A DNA stretch of 64,000 nt, from NCBI RefSeq assembly GCF_000013565.1, contig NC_007802.1, positions 3,472,001-3,536,000 of the forward strand. Reading direction: 5' to 3'. Numbering within the stretch: position 1 is the first letter of the stretch; each line of letters starts with the position of its first letter. A program made the translations under genes and the position numbers. This DNA is from Jannaschia sp. CCS1. GTDB taxonomy: Bacteria > Pseudomonadota > Alphaproteobacteria > Rhodobacterales > Rhodobacteraceae. Under the pieces are notes generated by a model, which was not told the DNA's origin, searched no databases, and was given only the letters and a program-made list of their open reading frames with translations. Below are positions 41,138 through 49,807 of the stretch, one piece after another.

Positions 41138-42550
41138 TTGGTCATCGGAGCCATCGCAGACACCCTTGGCCGGGGCATTGAATCCGTGTCCGACACCGTG
41201 TCGGAGACGTTCTTTGAACCCGTCATCCGCCTGGGCGTCACCGGTCTGGCGCGGTCGGGCAAGACGGTGTTCATCACCTCTCTGGTTGCCAATCTGCTGG
41301 ACCGGGGCCGCATGGCGGGGCTGGAGGCCGCGTCGTCGGGCCGGATTGAGGCGGCGTTTTTGCAACCCCAACCCGATGACACCGTGCCGAGGTTCGAGTT
41401 TGAAAGCCATCTGGCCGCCATGACCGGAACAACGCCCCATTGGCCCGACAGCACAAGGTCCGTGTCAGAGCTGCGCGTGTCCTTGCGCGTGCGGCCCAAG
41501 GGGCTTTTGTCGGGGCTCAGCGGCCCGCGCACGGTACATCTTGATATCGTCGATTATCCGGGTGAATGGCTGCTGGATCTGGGTCTGCTGGATCAGGATT
41601 ATGCCCGATGGTCGGAGGAGGCGTTGGCCAAAGCGCGTGCCAGAAACGAGGGCGCCCGGTTCATTGGGCGGCTGGACGCGGTGGATCCGGTGGCGAAACT
41701 GGATGAAGCGACCGCCAGCGATCTGGCGCGCGACTGGACCCGCTACCTGCACGCGGCGCGCGAGGCAGGCTACTCCGATTGCACGCCGGGACGGTTCCTG
41801 CTGCCGGGCGATTTGGAGGGCTCTCCGGCGTTGACCTTTGCGCCTTTGCCTGCCGGGGCCACACCGCGCGGGAGCCTGGCGCGTGAATTCGCCCGCCGGT
41901 TCGAGGCGTATAAATCCCAGATCGTGAAGCCGTTTTTCCGCGCCCATTTCTCTCGGATCGACCGGCAGGTTGTGCTGGTGGACGCGCTGGGGGCGATCCA
42001 CAACGGCCCGCCAGCGGTGGAGGATCTGCGGCAGGCGCTGTCGGGCATCCTCGGCAGTTTCCGGCCCGGGCGGAACACGTTCCTGACCTCCATCCTCGGA
42101 AAGCGCGTCGACAAGATCCTGTTTGCCGCGACCAAAGCCGACCACCTGCACCACGACCAGCACGGGCGGTTGCAGGCGATTATGGAGGCGCTGGTGGCGG
42201 ATGCCCGGCGGCAGGCGGATTTTTCGGGTGCGGCGACAGGGGCCATGGCGATTGCGTCCCTGCGCGCGACCGTGGAGGAGATGCGCCGGATCGAGGGGAC
42301 GGATCTGGGCGTCGTGCGGGGGGCACTGCTGGACGATGGTCGTCAGGCAGCACTTCACCCCGGCGATCTGCCCGCTGATCCGTCGGCCTTGCTCGCGCCC
42401 GCGCGGAGTGGGGCGGAGGCGTGGCTGGATGGCGATTTCGGCGTCATGCGGTTCGCGCCCGCGCCGATGTCATTGCGGGCGGGTGAGGGTCCGCCCCATA
42501 TCCGGCTGGACCGTGCGGCGGAGTTTCTGATCGGGGATAAGTTGCGATGA
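41138..42550 (+). CDS. YcjX-like P-loop GTPase/ATPase (DUF463)
   Basis: A 470-residue protein of the YcjX family, a Ras-like NTPase. Walker A is GLARSGKT (residues 36-43), followed by VDYPGEW (DxxG equivalent) and FAATKADHL (G4-like). The ending GPPHIRLDRAAEFLIGDKLR is conserved. Expression in E. coli depends on phage-shock/heat conditions; here a DUF697-type partner follows. The start is a TTG at 41138, preceded by GAGAGGA. No shorter in-frame ATG keeps the N-terminal conserved segment. Confidence 0.92.
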   Translation: MVIGAIADTLGRGIESVSDTVSETFFEPVIRLGVTGLARSGKTVFITSLVANLLDRGRMAGLEAASSGRIEAAFLQPQPDDTVPRFEFESHLAAMTGTTPHWPDSTRSVSELRVSLRVRPKGLLSGLSGPRTVHLDIVDYPGEWLLDLGLLDQDYARWSEEALAKARARNEGARFIGRLDAVDPVAKLDEATASDLARDWTRYLHAAREAGYSDCTPGRFLLPGDLEGSPALTFAPLPAGATPRGSLAREFARRFEAYKSQIVKPFFRAHFSRIDRQVVLVDALGAIHNGPPAVEDLRQALSGILGSFRPGRNTFLTSILGKRVDKILFAATKADHLHHDQHGRLQAIMEALVADARRQADFSGAATGAMAIASLRATVEEMRRIEGTDLGVVRGALLDDGRQAALHPGDLPADPSALLAPARSGAEAWLDGDFGVMRFAPAPMSLRAGEGPPHIRLDRAAEFLIGDKLR

Positions 42551-42590
42551 CGTGTCGGGCGGTCGCAGGTCGACGTCTTGAGTGGCCTGG

Positions 42591-42709
42591 CAGCGGAGGC
42601 CAGCCCCCGCACACGCCTCCCAGCGGGGGCCAGCCCCCACACGCGTCTCCCAGCGGGGGCCAGCCCCCACACACATCTCCCAGCGGGGGCCAGCCCCCAC
42701 ACCCCCGGG
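42591..42709. repeat. 30-bp tandem array, four units
   Basis: Units at 42591-42620, 42621-42650, 42651-42680 and partial 42681-42709. Each holds GGGGGC-CA-GCCCCC, so the array is a row of strong hairpins; spacer bases vary (ACACGCCTCC, ACGCGTCTCC, ACACATCTCC). It ends in CCCCGGGATATTTT, the repeat family found also at 13166, 49684 and 59312. It lies between the YcjX-like and YcjF-like genes. Confidence 0.85.
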
Positions 42710-42742
42710 ATATTTTCAGAACAGGGAAGGGGAGGGTCACCC

Positions 42743-43747
42743 ATGGTTGAGCGTAAGGGTCCCGTATTGATCGAGCTGGATGAAGCCCCCGAGGCCGGTC
42801 CCGAGGCCGCAGCACCGGTGCCCGATGCAGGTGTCGTGGCGGCGGATGGACGTGCGATGCAAATGGTCGCGACGCTCGGCGCCAAACGCCCATCGCGCCT
42901 ATCGCGGTTCTTTTGGTCCGCCTTACTGGCCCTGATTGGCTTCGCCGCATCCCTGGCCGCCTGGAATTTTGTAACGCGGTTGTTGAATGACAACCCGGTG
43001 CTGGGGTGGGTGGCGTTTGGGTTGATCGCCGCGGTGGTCTTGGCGCTTTTATTGATCGCATTGCGGGAACTGGCGGCATTCTCCCGGCTCGGGCGGCTCG
43101 ACCGGGTTCACCGCGCCGCCGAGGCGGCCCTCGCGGAGGGCGATCTGACCGGCGCGCGCAGCGTCGTGACCCAGATCTCAGCGCTTTACGCAGGCCGGGC
43201 GGAGTTGCGTCTGGGCCGCGAGGCGCTGGATCGTCAGCGCGATGAGGTCTTCGACGCGGCCTCCCTGTTCGCATTGGCGGAGGCGGAGGTCATGGCACCG
43301 CTGGATCAGGCGGCCTCCGTCGAGGTGGAGGCCGCCGCACGGCAAGTGGCCACCGTGACGGCCCTTGTGCCCCTGGCGCTGGCCGATGTGGTCGTGGCGC
43401 TGACCGCAAACCTGCGGATGATCCGCCGCATCGCCGAGGTTTACGGCGGCCGGGCCGGCACCCTGGGAAGCTGGCGTCTGACCCGGGCCGTGATGACGCA
43501 TCTGGTGGCCACGGGGGCAGTGGCGATTGGCGACGACCTTCTGGGGTCAGCCCTGGGCGGGTCGGTCCTGTCGAAGCTGTCGCGCCGGTTCGGTGAAGGC
43601 GTCGTGAATGGCGCGCTCACCGCACGGGTCGGCGTCGCCGCGATGGAGGTCTGCCGCCCGCTGCCCTTCGGTGAGGGGCGCAGGCCCGGTGTCACGGGGT
43701 TGATCCGGCGGGCCCTAACGGGGCTGTTGCCCGGCAGGGACGGCTGA
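42743..43747 (+). CDS. YcjF-like membrane protein (TIGR01620/DUF697)
   Basis: A 334-residue membrane protein of the YcjF type. An acidic N-terminus (LIELDEAPEAGPEAA) precedes two transmembrane segments, about residues 54-72 and 85-105, then a long basic helical domain (RLGRLDRVHRAAEAALAEG) and a hydrophobic C-terminal DUF697-like region (VTALVPLALADVVVALT, MVATGAVAIGDDLLGSALGG). It partners the YcjX-like NTPase upstream; the pair's function is unclear. The ATG at 42743 lies right after the repeat array; GGGGAGGG is the probable binding site. Confidence 0.87.
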   Translation: MVERKGPVLIELDEAPEAGPEAAAPVPDAGVVAADGRAMQMVATLGAKRPSRLSRFFWSALLALIGFAASLAAWNFVTRLLNDNPVLGWVAFGLIAAVVLALLLIALRELAAFSRLGRLDRVHRAAEAALAEGDLTGARSVVTQISALYAGRAELRLGREALDRQRDEVFDAASLFALAEAEVMAPLDQAASVEVEAAARQVATVTALVPLALADVVVALTANLRMIRRIAEVYGGRAGTLGSWRLTRAVMTHLVATGAVAIGDDLLGSALGGSVLSKLSRRFGEGVVNGALTARVGVAAMEVCRPLPFGEGRRPGVTGLIRRALTGLLPGRDG

Positions 43748-43791
43748 CAATTTCCCGCTGACACCGGCCCGCGGGCGTGCCATGCAGCCCC

Positions 43792-44709
43792 ATGGGCAAT
43801 CCTTCTGACACAACTGACCGGCCACTTCTGGGCATCGCCTTGATGCTGGGGTTTTGCGTCGTGATCCCGTTCTCGGACGCGCTGGCCAAGCTGCTGGGGG
43901 CGGACTTCCCGCTGTTGCAGCTGGTGGTTGTGCGCTTTGCGACGCAGACGATCCTGTTCGTCCCCATGGCGATGGCGGCGGGTGCGATCTTGTTCCCATC
44001 CGGGCGGGTGATCGGGCTGACGCTTCTGCGGGCGGGACTTCAAATCGCGGGTCTGCTGCTGATGTTCTCGGCCCTGCGGGTCCTGCCCCTGGCCGACGCG
44101 GTGGCCATCGCCTTCGTCATGCCTTTCCTGATGCTGCTTCTGGGCCGCCTGTTCCTGAACGAGGAGGTCGGCCCCCGTCGCCTGATCGCCTGTGCCGTGG
44201 GCTTCATCGGCACGCTGATGGTCGTGCAACCCAGCTTTGCCGCCGTGGGGTGGGCTGCCCTGCTGCCGGTGGGCGTCGCCTTTGCCTTCGCCTTCTTCAT
44301 GCTGGTGACCCGTGCCATGTCGCGGGAGATTGACCCGCTGGCGCTGCAGGGGGCGTCTGGCCTTGTGGCGCTGCCGCTGGTCGTGCCGTTCCTGTTCTTT
44401 CCCGTCGCGGATACGGACCCGCTGGCCGGGTGGGTCACGCCGATGGGCGCGCAGATCTGGCTGTTCGTGGCCCTGGGCATTTTCGGCTCCGTCGGGCACC
44501 TGCTGATGACCTGGTCGCTCCGCTATGCGCCCTCGGCCACGCTGGCACCGATGCAATATCTGGAGATCCCGGTGGCCACGCTTGTGGGCTTCCTGATGTT
44601 CAGTGATCTGCCCAACGGGCTGGCGGCTGCGGGCATCGCGGTCACCATCGCCTCGGGCCTTTACATCGTGTTCCGGGAGCGGGCGCTGAGCCGGGGTGCT
44701 CAAGGTTGA
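43792..44709 (+). CDS. EamA/DMT superfamily transporter
   Basis: A 305-residue drug/metabolite transporter with ten predicted transmembrane segments in two EamA halves; signature segments are VVIPFSDALAKLLG, LRVLPLADAVAIAFVMP and YAPSATLAPMQYLEIPVATLVGFLMFSDLP. Substrate unknown. ATG at 43792 after GCAGCCCC; a GTG five codons upstream is the alternative. The stop is inside a strong hairpin (44695-44714). Confidence 0.9.
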   Translation: MGNPSDTTDRPLLGIALMLGFCVVIPFSDALAKLLGADFPLLQLVVVRFATQTILFVPMAMAAGAILFPSGRVIGLTLLRAGLQIAGLLLMFSALRVLPLADAVAIAFVMPFLMLLLGRLFLNEEVGPRRLIACAVGFIGTLMVVQPSFAAVGWAALLPVGVAFAFAFFMLVTRAMSREIDPLALQGASGLVALPLVVPFLFFPVADTDPLAGWVTPMGAQIWLFVALGIFGSVGHLLMTWSLRYAPSATLAPMQYLEIPVATLVGFLMFSDLPNGLAAAGIAVTIASGLYIVFRERALSRGAQG

Positions 44710-44753
44710 GCACCCACCTTAACCTACTGGTACTAAACAATCTTCCTATTTTC

Positions 44754-45971
44754 TTAACCTTTTGTTAACCCCTCCAAAACGCCCCTGTCGCGCCGCCCGC
44801 GGGGGGTGAGGGACGCCATCGTGGGCACCAGATCGCCGCAGACCAGACGGGTCAGCACCCGGGGCAAGGGCCAGGTCTGACTGAGCGGGGCCAGCACGCG
44901 GTCGCGCAGCAGCGGCAGGGCCGTGCTGTCGGACTGGTATTGCGGTGTGAAGGCCGCGGAAAACGCCTGATAGAGCATGACGTGATAGCGCCGGGCGCTG
45001 GCATAGGCGCGCAGGGCCTCCTCTCCCCGGTCGCGCCGCATCGCCAATTGCAACGCCCGCGCATCCAGAAGCGCCATGTTCGCCCCCTGCCCCAATTGCG
45101 GGGAGGCGCGGTGGGCGGCGTCGCCGATATGGACGATCCCCTCCCCATAGGGCCTGCGCAGGGAGCCGTGCGTGTAGCGCGCGGGCGTAAAATCCCTGTG
45201 GCCAAGACTGTCCGGCAGGTAGGCGGAAAATTCAGGCCAGAGCCGGGTCGCCTCGGCCCGCCAATCGGCGAAGGGGCGGGCGACATGCGCCTCGATCTCT
45301 CCCACGGGCAGCGAATAGAAAATCGCGGCGAGGGGCGACTGCGGCGCATCGGCCATGGTGCCCACGGGCAGGACCCCAAGCATCCGGCTGGCCTTTCGGT
45401 AGCGTTGTGTCAGACGGGTCTGGGCGAAAGGCGCGCTTTCGGGCCAAGGCACCGTAGCCCAGACCGCGCCATAGGGCAGCGGACGGGCGGAGAGCGGCGA
45501 CAGGGCAGAGCCCGCGCCAAGGGCATCAATGATCAGGTCGAACGGCCCCGTCTGCGTGCCATTGATCCACAGGCACTGGCCATCGCGCCCGGCTACGGGG
45601 CTGGACGGCACAATCTGCGCCCCCGCCCGCAGCGCCGCATCATGGAGCGCCGTGAACAACGCCGCCCGGTGGATGCCGAGGCCCTGACGGTCCTGCGTTT
45701 TGCCGTAGGAGACCGACAGGACCGTTTTGCCGCTGTCGGCCTCATCCCCAAACATGTGCTGGATGGGGGTGCCGCGCAGATCCACCTCCGCCGCCGCCCC
45801 ACAGGCCCGCAGCACGTCCAGACCCACGGGCTGGATCACCAGGCCGGAGCCCACCGGGCGCGGCGCGTCGAACTGGTCGAACACGGTGACGGTATGCCCG
45901 TCCCCCGCCAGCAGCGCCGCCGCCGCCAATCCGCCGATCCCGGCCCCGGCAATTCCAATATTCAGTTTCAT
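44754..45971 (-). CDS. FAD-dependent monooxygenase
   Basis: A 405-residue class A flavin monooxygenase-like protein. The FAD-binding motif GIAGAGIGGLAAAALLAGDGH is at the N-terminus, with RAALFTAL and GDAAHRASPQLGQGANMALLDA (GD motif) further on. The family hydroxylates aromatic or related compounds; substrate unknown. ATG at 45971 places the Rossmann fold at the start; a longer frame begins in unrelated upstream sequence. The last codons contain TTAA-N7-TTAA, a possible CtrA motif by chance. Confidence 0.9.
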   Translation of the reverse strand: MKLNIGIAGAGIGGLAAAALLAGDGHTVTVFDQFDAPRPVGSGLVIQPVGLDVLRACGAAAEVDLRGTPIQHMFGDEADSGKTVLSVSYGKTQDRQGLGIHRAALFTALHDAALRAGAQIVPSSPVAGRDGQCLWINGTQTGPFDLIIDALGAGSALSPLSARPLPYGAVWATVPWPESAPFAQTRLTQRYRKASRMLGVLPVGTMADAPQSPLAAIFYSLPVGEIEAHVARPFADWRAEATRLWPEFSAYLPDSLGHRDFTPARYTHGSLRRPYGEGIVHIGDAAHRASPQLGQGANMALLDARALQLAMRRDRGEEALRAYASARRYHVMLYQAFSAAFTPQYQSDSTALPLLRDRVLAPLSQTWPLPRVLTRLVCGDLVPTMASLTPRGRRDRGVLEGLTKG

Positions 45972-46104
45972 AACCGGCACCTTAGCGTCCTGTCCCGGCG
46001 CGCCCATGCGACCCGGCGTCCGGGTGGCGGGAAACCTCGCCTTGCGGGGGGCAATCGTGCTGTGGTTCTGTGGTGTCAGCCCGTTCCGCTCAAGGACCCT
46101 TTCG

Positions 46105-46407
46105 ATGAAACTCTCTGACCTCACGACCCTGTCCAAGATTGCCGTCGGCCTGGCGGTCGCGGCGTTCGTTCTCAGCTTCCAGATGACCAACACCAGTTCG
46201 GTCAACGGGGTGACAACCTGCAGCTTCATCGACTACGGCAAGCTGGTCTTCGGCGGCCTCGCGGTCATGGTCGGCGGCCTTGGAGAGGTCGCGGCCCTGC
46301 GCATGGGGGAGGCGCGGATCGCGAACCTGATCGCGTCGGGCGGGGCGTCCATTGCCGGGATCATCGCCATCCTCATGGGTCTGGGCGTCATCGGCGGGCC
46401 GTGCTGA
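46105..46407 (+). CDS. Small membrane protein, unknown
   Basis: A 100-residue protein with three hydrophobic segments (KIAVGLAVAAFVLSFQM, LVFGGLAVMVGGLGEVAAL, IASGGASIAGIIAILMGLGVIGG) and a single central Cys near TTCSFIDYGK. Not recognised; small size and composition suggest an inner membrane protein. Followed by a 292-base gap holding the 41-bp tandem repeat. Confidence 0.65.
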   Translation: MKLSDLTTLSKIAVGLAVAAFVLSFQMTNTSSVNGVTTCSFIDYGKLVFGGLAVMVGGLGEVAALRMGEARIANLIASGGASIAGIIAILMGLGVIGGPC

Positions 46408-46497
46408 CCGCGTGCCCCCTTTGACCTCCGCCGGACGGGCCGCTATAGGGGTCCCCATGGTACGGCAATTCGGCATGTTCATACGAATTAGCACCCC

Positions 46498-46620
46498 GGC
46501 GCTCTGACCAGAGACGCCGGGATTTTTTGCGGCGTCTTGGCGCTCTGACCCAGCGACACCGGGATTTCCGCGGCGTGCTGGCGCTCTGACCCAGACCTGC
46601 CGGGGGTTTCGCGGCGTCTT
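46498..46620. repeat. 41-bp tandem array, three units, upstream of ileS
   Basis: Units at 46498-46538, 46539-46579 and 46580-46620 are each 41 bases and begin GGCGCTCTGACC. Each contains a CCGGG segment followed by a GCGGCGT segment that can partly pair with GACGCC. Spacing is exact; about 80 bases separate the last unit from the ileS ATG. No spacers of unique sequence, so it is not a CRISPR array. Confidence 0.85.
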
Positions 46621-46699
46621 GGGGCTTGAGCCTCCGCGCCGCCCTGCTACACCCCCCATAACGCGAGACCGTGACATCCGAATTTAAGGAGCGCCTGCC

Positions 46700-49678
46700 A
46701 TGTGCGCCGACATCCCATCAAATGCGCCCGTTTCGGGCGACACATCCGTGGACTACAAGTCTACCCTGAACCTGCCCAAGACCGATTTCCCGATGCGCGC
46801 GGGCCTGCCCAAACGCGAGCCCGACTGGCTGGCCCGGTGGGACAAGATGGGCATCTATGACCTGTTGCGCGACAAGGCCGCGGGGCGAGAGCCCTTCACG
46901 CTGCATGACGGCCCCCCCTATGCCAACGGCCACCTGCATATCGGCCACGCGCTGAACAAGACGATCAAGGATATCATCGTGCGGTCCCATCAGATGATGG
47001 GCCGTGACGCGCGCTATATCCCCGGCTGGGACTGCCACGGTCTGCCCATCGAGTGGAAGATCGAGGAGCAATACCGCAAGAAGGGGAAGAACAAGGACGA
47101 CGTGGATATCGTCGATTTCCGGCAGGAGTGTCGCAAGTTCGCGGAGCATTGGGTCGACATCCAGCGCGACGAGTTCAAACGCCTCGGCGTGACGGGGACA
47201 TGGGACAAGCCGTACCTGACGATGGATTTCCGCGCCGAGCGGATCATCGCGGAGGAATTCCAGAAATTCCTGATGAACGGGACGCTCTATCAAGGCAGCA
47301 AGCCGGTGATGTGGTCGCCGATCGAACAGACGGCGCTGGCCGAGGCGGAGGTGGAATACCACGACAAGGACAGTTTCACGATCTGGGTGAAGTTCCGGGT
47401 TCTGATCAACGCGACCACGCCTGTTGTGGAGGGCGATGTCGGGCTGGTCGAGCCGCTTAGCGATCTGGACGGCGCGCAAGTTGTGATCTGGACGACGACG
47501 CCCTGGACGATCCCGTCCAACAAGGCCGTCGCGTTTGGTAAAGACATCGCCTACGGCCTCTATGAGGTCACGGCGACGCCCGATGAATGTTGGGCCGGCG
47601 CGGGCGACCGGTTTGTCCTTGCAGATACCCGTGCCGCTGACGTCATGGCGCGCGCACGGCTGGAGGACGGCCAGTGGACCCGTTTGCGCGATGTGACGAC
47701 GGCAGAGCTTGAGGCGATCTCTCTGGCGCATCCGTTGGCGGGGGCGGAGGGGTCTGGCGGCGAATGGGATGATCCGCGCGATTTCCGCCATGGCGATTTC
47801 GTCTCCGACGAAGAGGGCACCGGGTTTGTGCATTGCGCGCCCTCCCACGGGATGGAGGAATATGAGCTCTACCGCGATCTGGGCATGTTGGAGCAGGTGA
47901 TCACCTACAACGTGCTGGACGACGGCTCTTTCCGCCCCGACCTGCCGTTTTTCGGCGGCAAATACATCCTGTCGCGCAAGGGCGGTGAGGGCGATGCCAA
48001 CAAGGCCGTCATCGACAAGCTGGTGGAGGTCGGCGGGCTTCTGGCGCGGGGCAAGATCCACCATTCTTATCCGCATTCCTGGCGCTCCAAGGCACCGATC
48101 ATCTACCGCAACACGCCGCAATGGTTCGCCGCCATCGACAAGCCCATGTCCATCGGCACGGATGACTTCACCATCCGCGACCGGGCGTTGTCCGAGATCG
48201 ACCGCGTCAACTGGACGCCGAAATCGGGCCGCAACCGCCTGCATTCAATGATGGAAGCGCGCCCCGACTGGGTCCTGTCGCGCCAGCGGGCGTGGGGCGT
48301 TCCGCTGACGTGTTTCACCAAAAAGGGCGCGCTGCCCACCGAGCCGGACTACCTGTTGCGCAATGAGGCGGTGAACGCCCGCGTGCTGGACGCGTTCGAG
48401 GCCGAGGGCGCAGATGCCTGGTACAAGCCCGGCGCGAAGGAGCGCTTCCTGGGCAATGATGTGGACCCCGACGCCTATGATCAGGTGTTCGACATTCTTG
48501 ACGTGTGGTTCGATAGCGGATCCACCCACGCTTTCGTGCTGCGCGACCGCGAGGACGGGACCGAGGACGGCATCGCCGATGTCTATATGGAGGGCACCGA
48601 CCAGCACCGCGGGTGGTTCCATTCCTCGCTGCTGCAATCGGTCGGCACGCAGGGGCGCGCGCCCTATCGCAATGTCGTCACCCACGGATTTACGCTGGAT
48701 GAGAAGGGCCTGAAAATGTCCAAATCCATCGGCAATACCATCGTGCCGGAGGAAGTGATCAAGCAATACGGCGCGGATATCCTGCGCCTGTGGGTGGCCC
48801 AGACCGACTACACCGCCGACCAGCGGATCGGGCCGGAGATCCTGAAGGGAACGGCGGATTCGTACCGCCGGCTGCGCAATACGATGCGGTTCATGTTGGG
48901 CTCGCTTTCGGATTTCTCCGAGGCCGACCGCGTGGACCCGGCGGATATGCCGGAGTTGGAGCGGTGGGTCCTGCACCGGGTCGCCGAATTGGACGCTCTC
49001 GTGCGCGACGGCTACGCCAAGTTCGACTTTCAGGGCGTGTTCCAGTCGGTCTTCACCTTTGCCACCGGGGACCTTTCGGCCTTCTACTTCGATATCCGCA
49101 AGGACGCGCTCTATTGCGATGGCGACACCGACCGCCGCCGTGCCGCGCGCACGGTGTTGGATATCCTGTTCCACCGCCTGACCACCTGGCTCGCGCCGAT
49201 TTTGGTGTTCACGATGGAAGAGGTCTGGCTGGAGCGCTTCCCCGGCGATGACAGCTCGGTGCATCTGGAAGACATCCCCGAGACGCCGTCTGAATGGCGC
49301 GACGAGGAATTGGCCGCCAAGTGGGCCAAGATCCGCGGCGCGCGCCGGGTGGTGACTGCCGCGTTGGAGGTGCAGCGCCGGGACAAGGTGATCGGGGCCT
49401 CACTGGAGGCCGCGCCGATTGTCCACGTGGCCGATGCGGATGTCCTGACAACCCTGCAAAGCGTGCCCTTTGAAGATGTCGCGATCACGTCGGATATCGT
49501 CCTGCAGGAGGGCACGGGGGGCGCATTCACCTTGCCTGATGTGGGCGGCATTTCCGTCGATTTCGCGAAGGCCCAGGGCGAAAAGTGCCAGCGCTGCTGG
49601 AAGATTCTGCCGGATGTGGGCCAGCACAGCCATGCGGGTGTCTGCGGTCGTTGCGACGGGGCCTTGAACGACGCATAG
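46700..49678 (+). CDS. ileS: Isoleucyl-tRNA synthetase
   Basis: A 992-residue class I aminoacyl-tRNA synthetase charging tRNA-Ile. HIGH motif at residues 80-83 (HIGHALNK), KMSKS at 672-676, editing domain between them and C-terminal zinc-binding Cys motifs (CQRCW, CGRCDG). Length is slightly above the 930-960 of many bacteria. The region upstream holds the 41-bp tandem repeats; a role for them in expression is untested. Confidence 0.97.
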   Translation: MCADIPSNAPVSGDTSVDYKSTLNLPKTDFPMRAGLPKREPDWLARWDKMGIYDLLRDKAAGREPFTLHDGPPYANGHLHIGHALNKTIKDIIVRSHQMMGRDARYIPGWDCHGLPIEWKIEEQYRKKGKNKDDVDIVDFRQECRKFAEHWVDIQRDEFKRLGVTGTWDKPYLTMDFRAERIIAEEFQKFLMNGTLYQGSKPVMWSPIEQTALAEAEVEYHDKDSFTIWVKFRVLINATTPVVEGDVGLVEPLSDLDGAQVVIWTTTPWTIPSNKAVAFGKDIAYGLYEVTATPDECWAGAGDRFVLADTRAADVMARARLEDGQWTRLRDVTTAELEAISLAHPLAGAEGSGGEWDDPRDFRHGDFVSDEEGTGFVHCAPSHGMEEYELYRDLGMLEQVITYNVLDDGSFRPDLPFFGGKYILSRKGGEGDANKAVIDKLVEVGGLLARGKIHHSYPHSWRSKAPIIYRNTPQWFAAIDKPMSIGTDDFTIRDRALSEIDRVNWTPKSGRNRLHSMMEARPDWVLSRQRAWGVPLTCFTKKGALPTEPDYLLRNEAVNARVLDAFEAEGADAWYKPGAKERFLGNDVDPDAYDQVFDILDVWFDSGSTHAFVLRDREDGTEDGIADVYMEGTDQHRGWFHSSLLQSVGTQGRAPYRNVVTHGFTLDEKGLKMSKSIGNTIVPEEVIKQYGADILRLWVAQTDYTADQRIGPEILKGTADSYRRLRNTMRFMLGSLSDFSEADRVDPADMPELERWVLHRVAELDALVRDGYAKFDFQGVFQSVFTFATGDLSAFYFDIRKDALYCDGDTDRRRAARTVLDILFHRLTTWLAPILVFTMEEVWLERFPGDDSSVHLEDIPETPSEWRDEELAAKWAKIRGARRVVTAALEVQRRDKVIGASLEAAPIVHVADADVLTTLQSVPFEDVAITSDIVLQEGTGGAFTLPDVGGISVDFAKAQGEKCQRCWKILPDVGQHSHAGVCGRCDGALNDA

Positions 49679-49683
49679 AGATG

Positions 49684-49740
49684 ACGGGACCGAGGGGCCA
49701 GCCCCTCCCGCTCCCCGGAGTTTTAGGGCCAAGATGAAAG
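49684..49740 (+). repeat. Dispersed repeat, CCCCGGAGTTTT type, copy 3
   Basis: GACGGGACCGAGG, a GGGGC-CA-GCCCC hairpin and CTCCCCGGAGTTTTAGGGCC. The first block is shared with 59309-59322 and the second resembles the GGGATATTTC end of that copy. Lies between ileS and the GST-like gene. Confidence 0.65.
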
Positions 49741-49807
49741 AGCGGGCGCATCGGGCTTGGGTTTCGTCTGGATTGGCCTAGGTTTGCGACATTCACAGGA
49801 GATGAGC

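Noticed and set aside
42591-42709. Possible CRISPR or coding repeat
   Set aside because: 30-bp units abut without spacers; each is a G/C hairpin. Reading through in frame with the next gene gives a low-complexity Ser/Pro/Gly/His sequence with no support.
46498-46620. Possible CRISPR array
   Set aside because: Repeats are directly adjacent with no unique spacers, and only three units; no cas genes.
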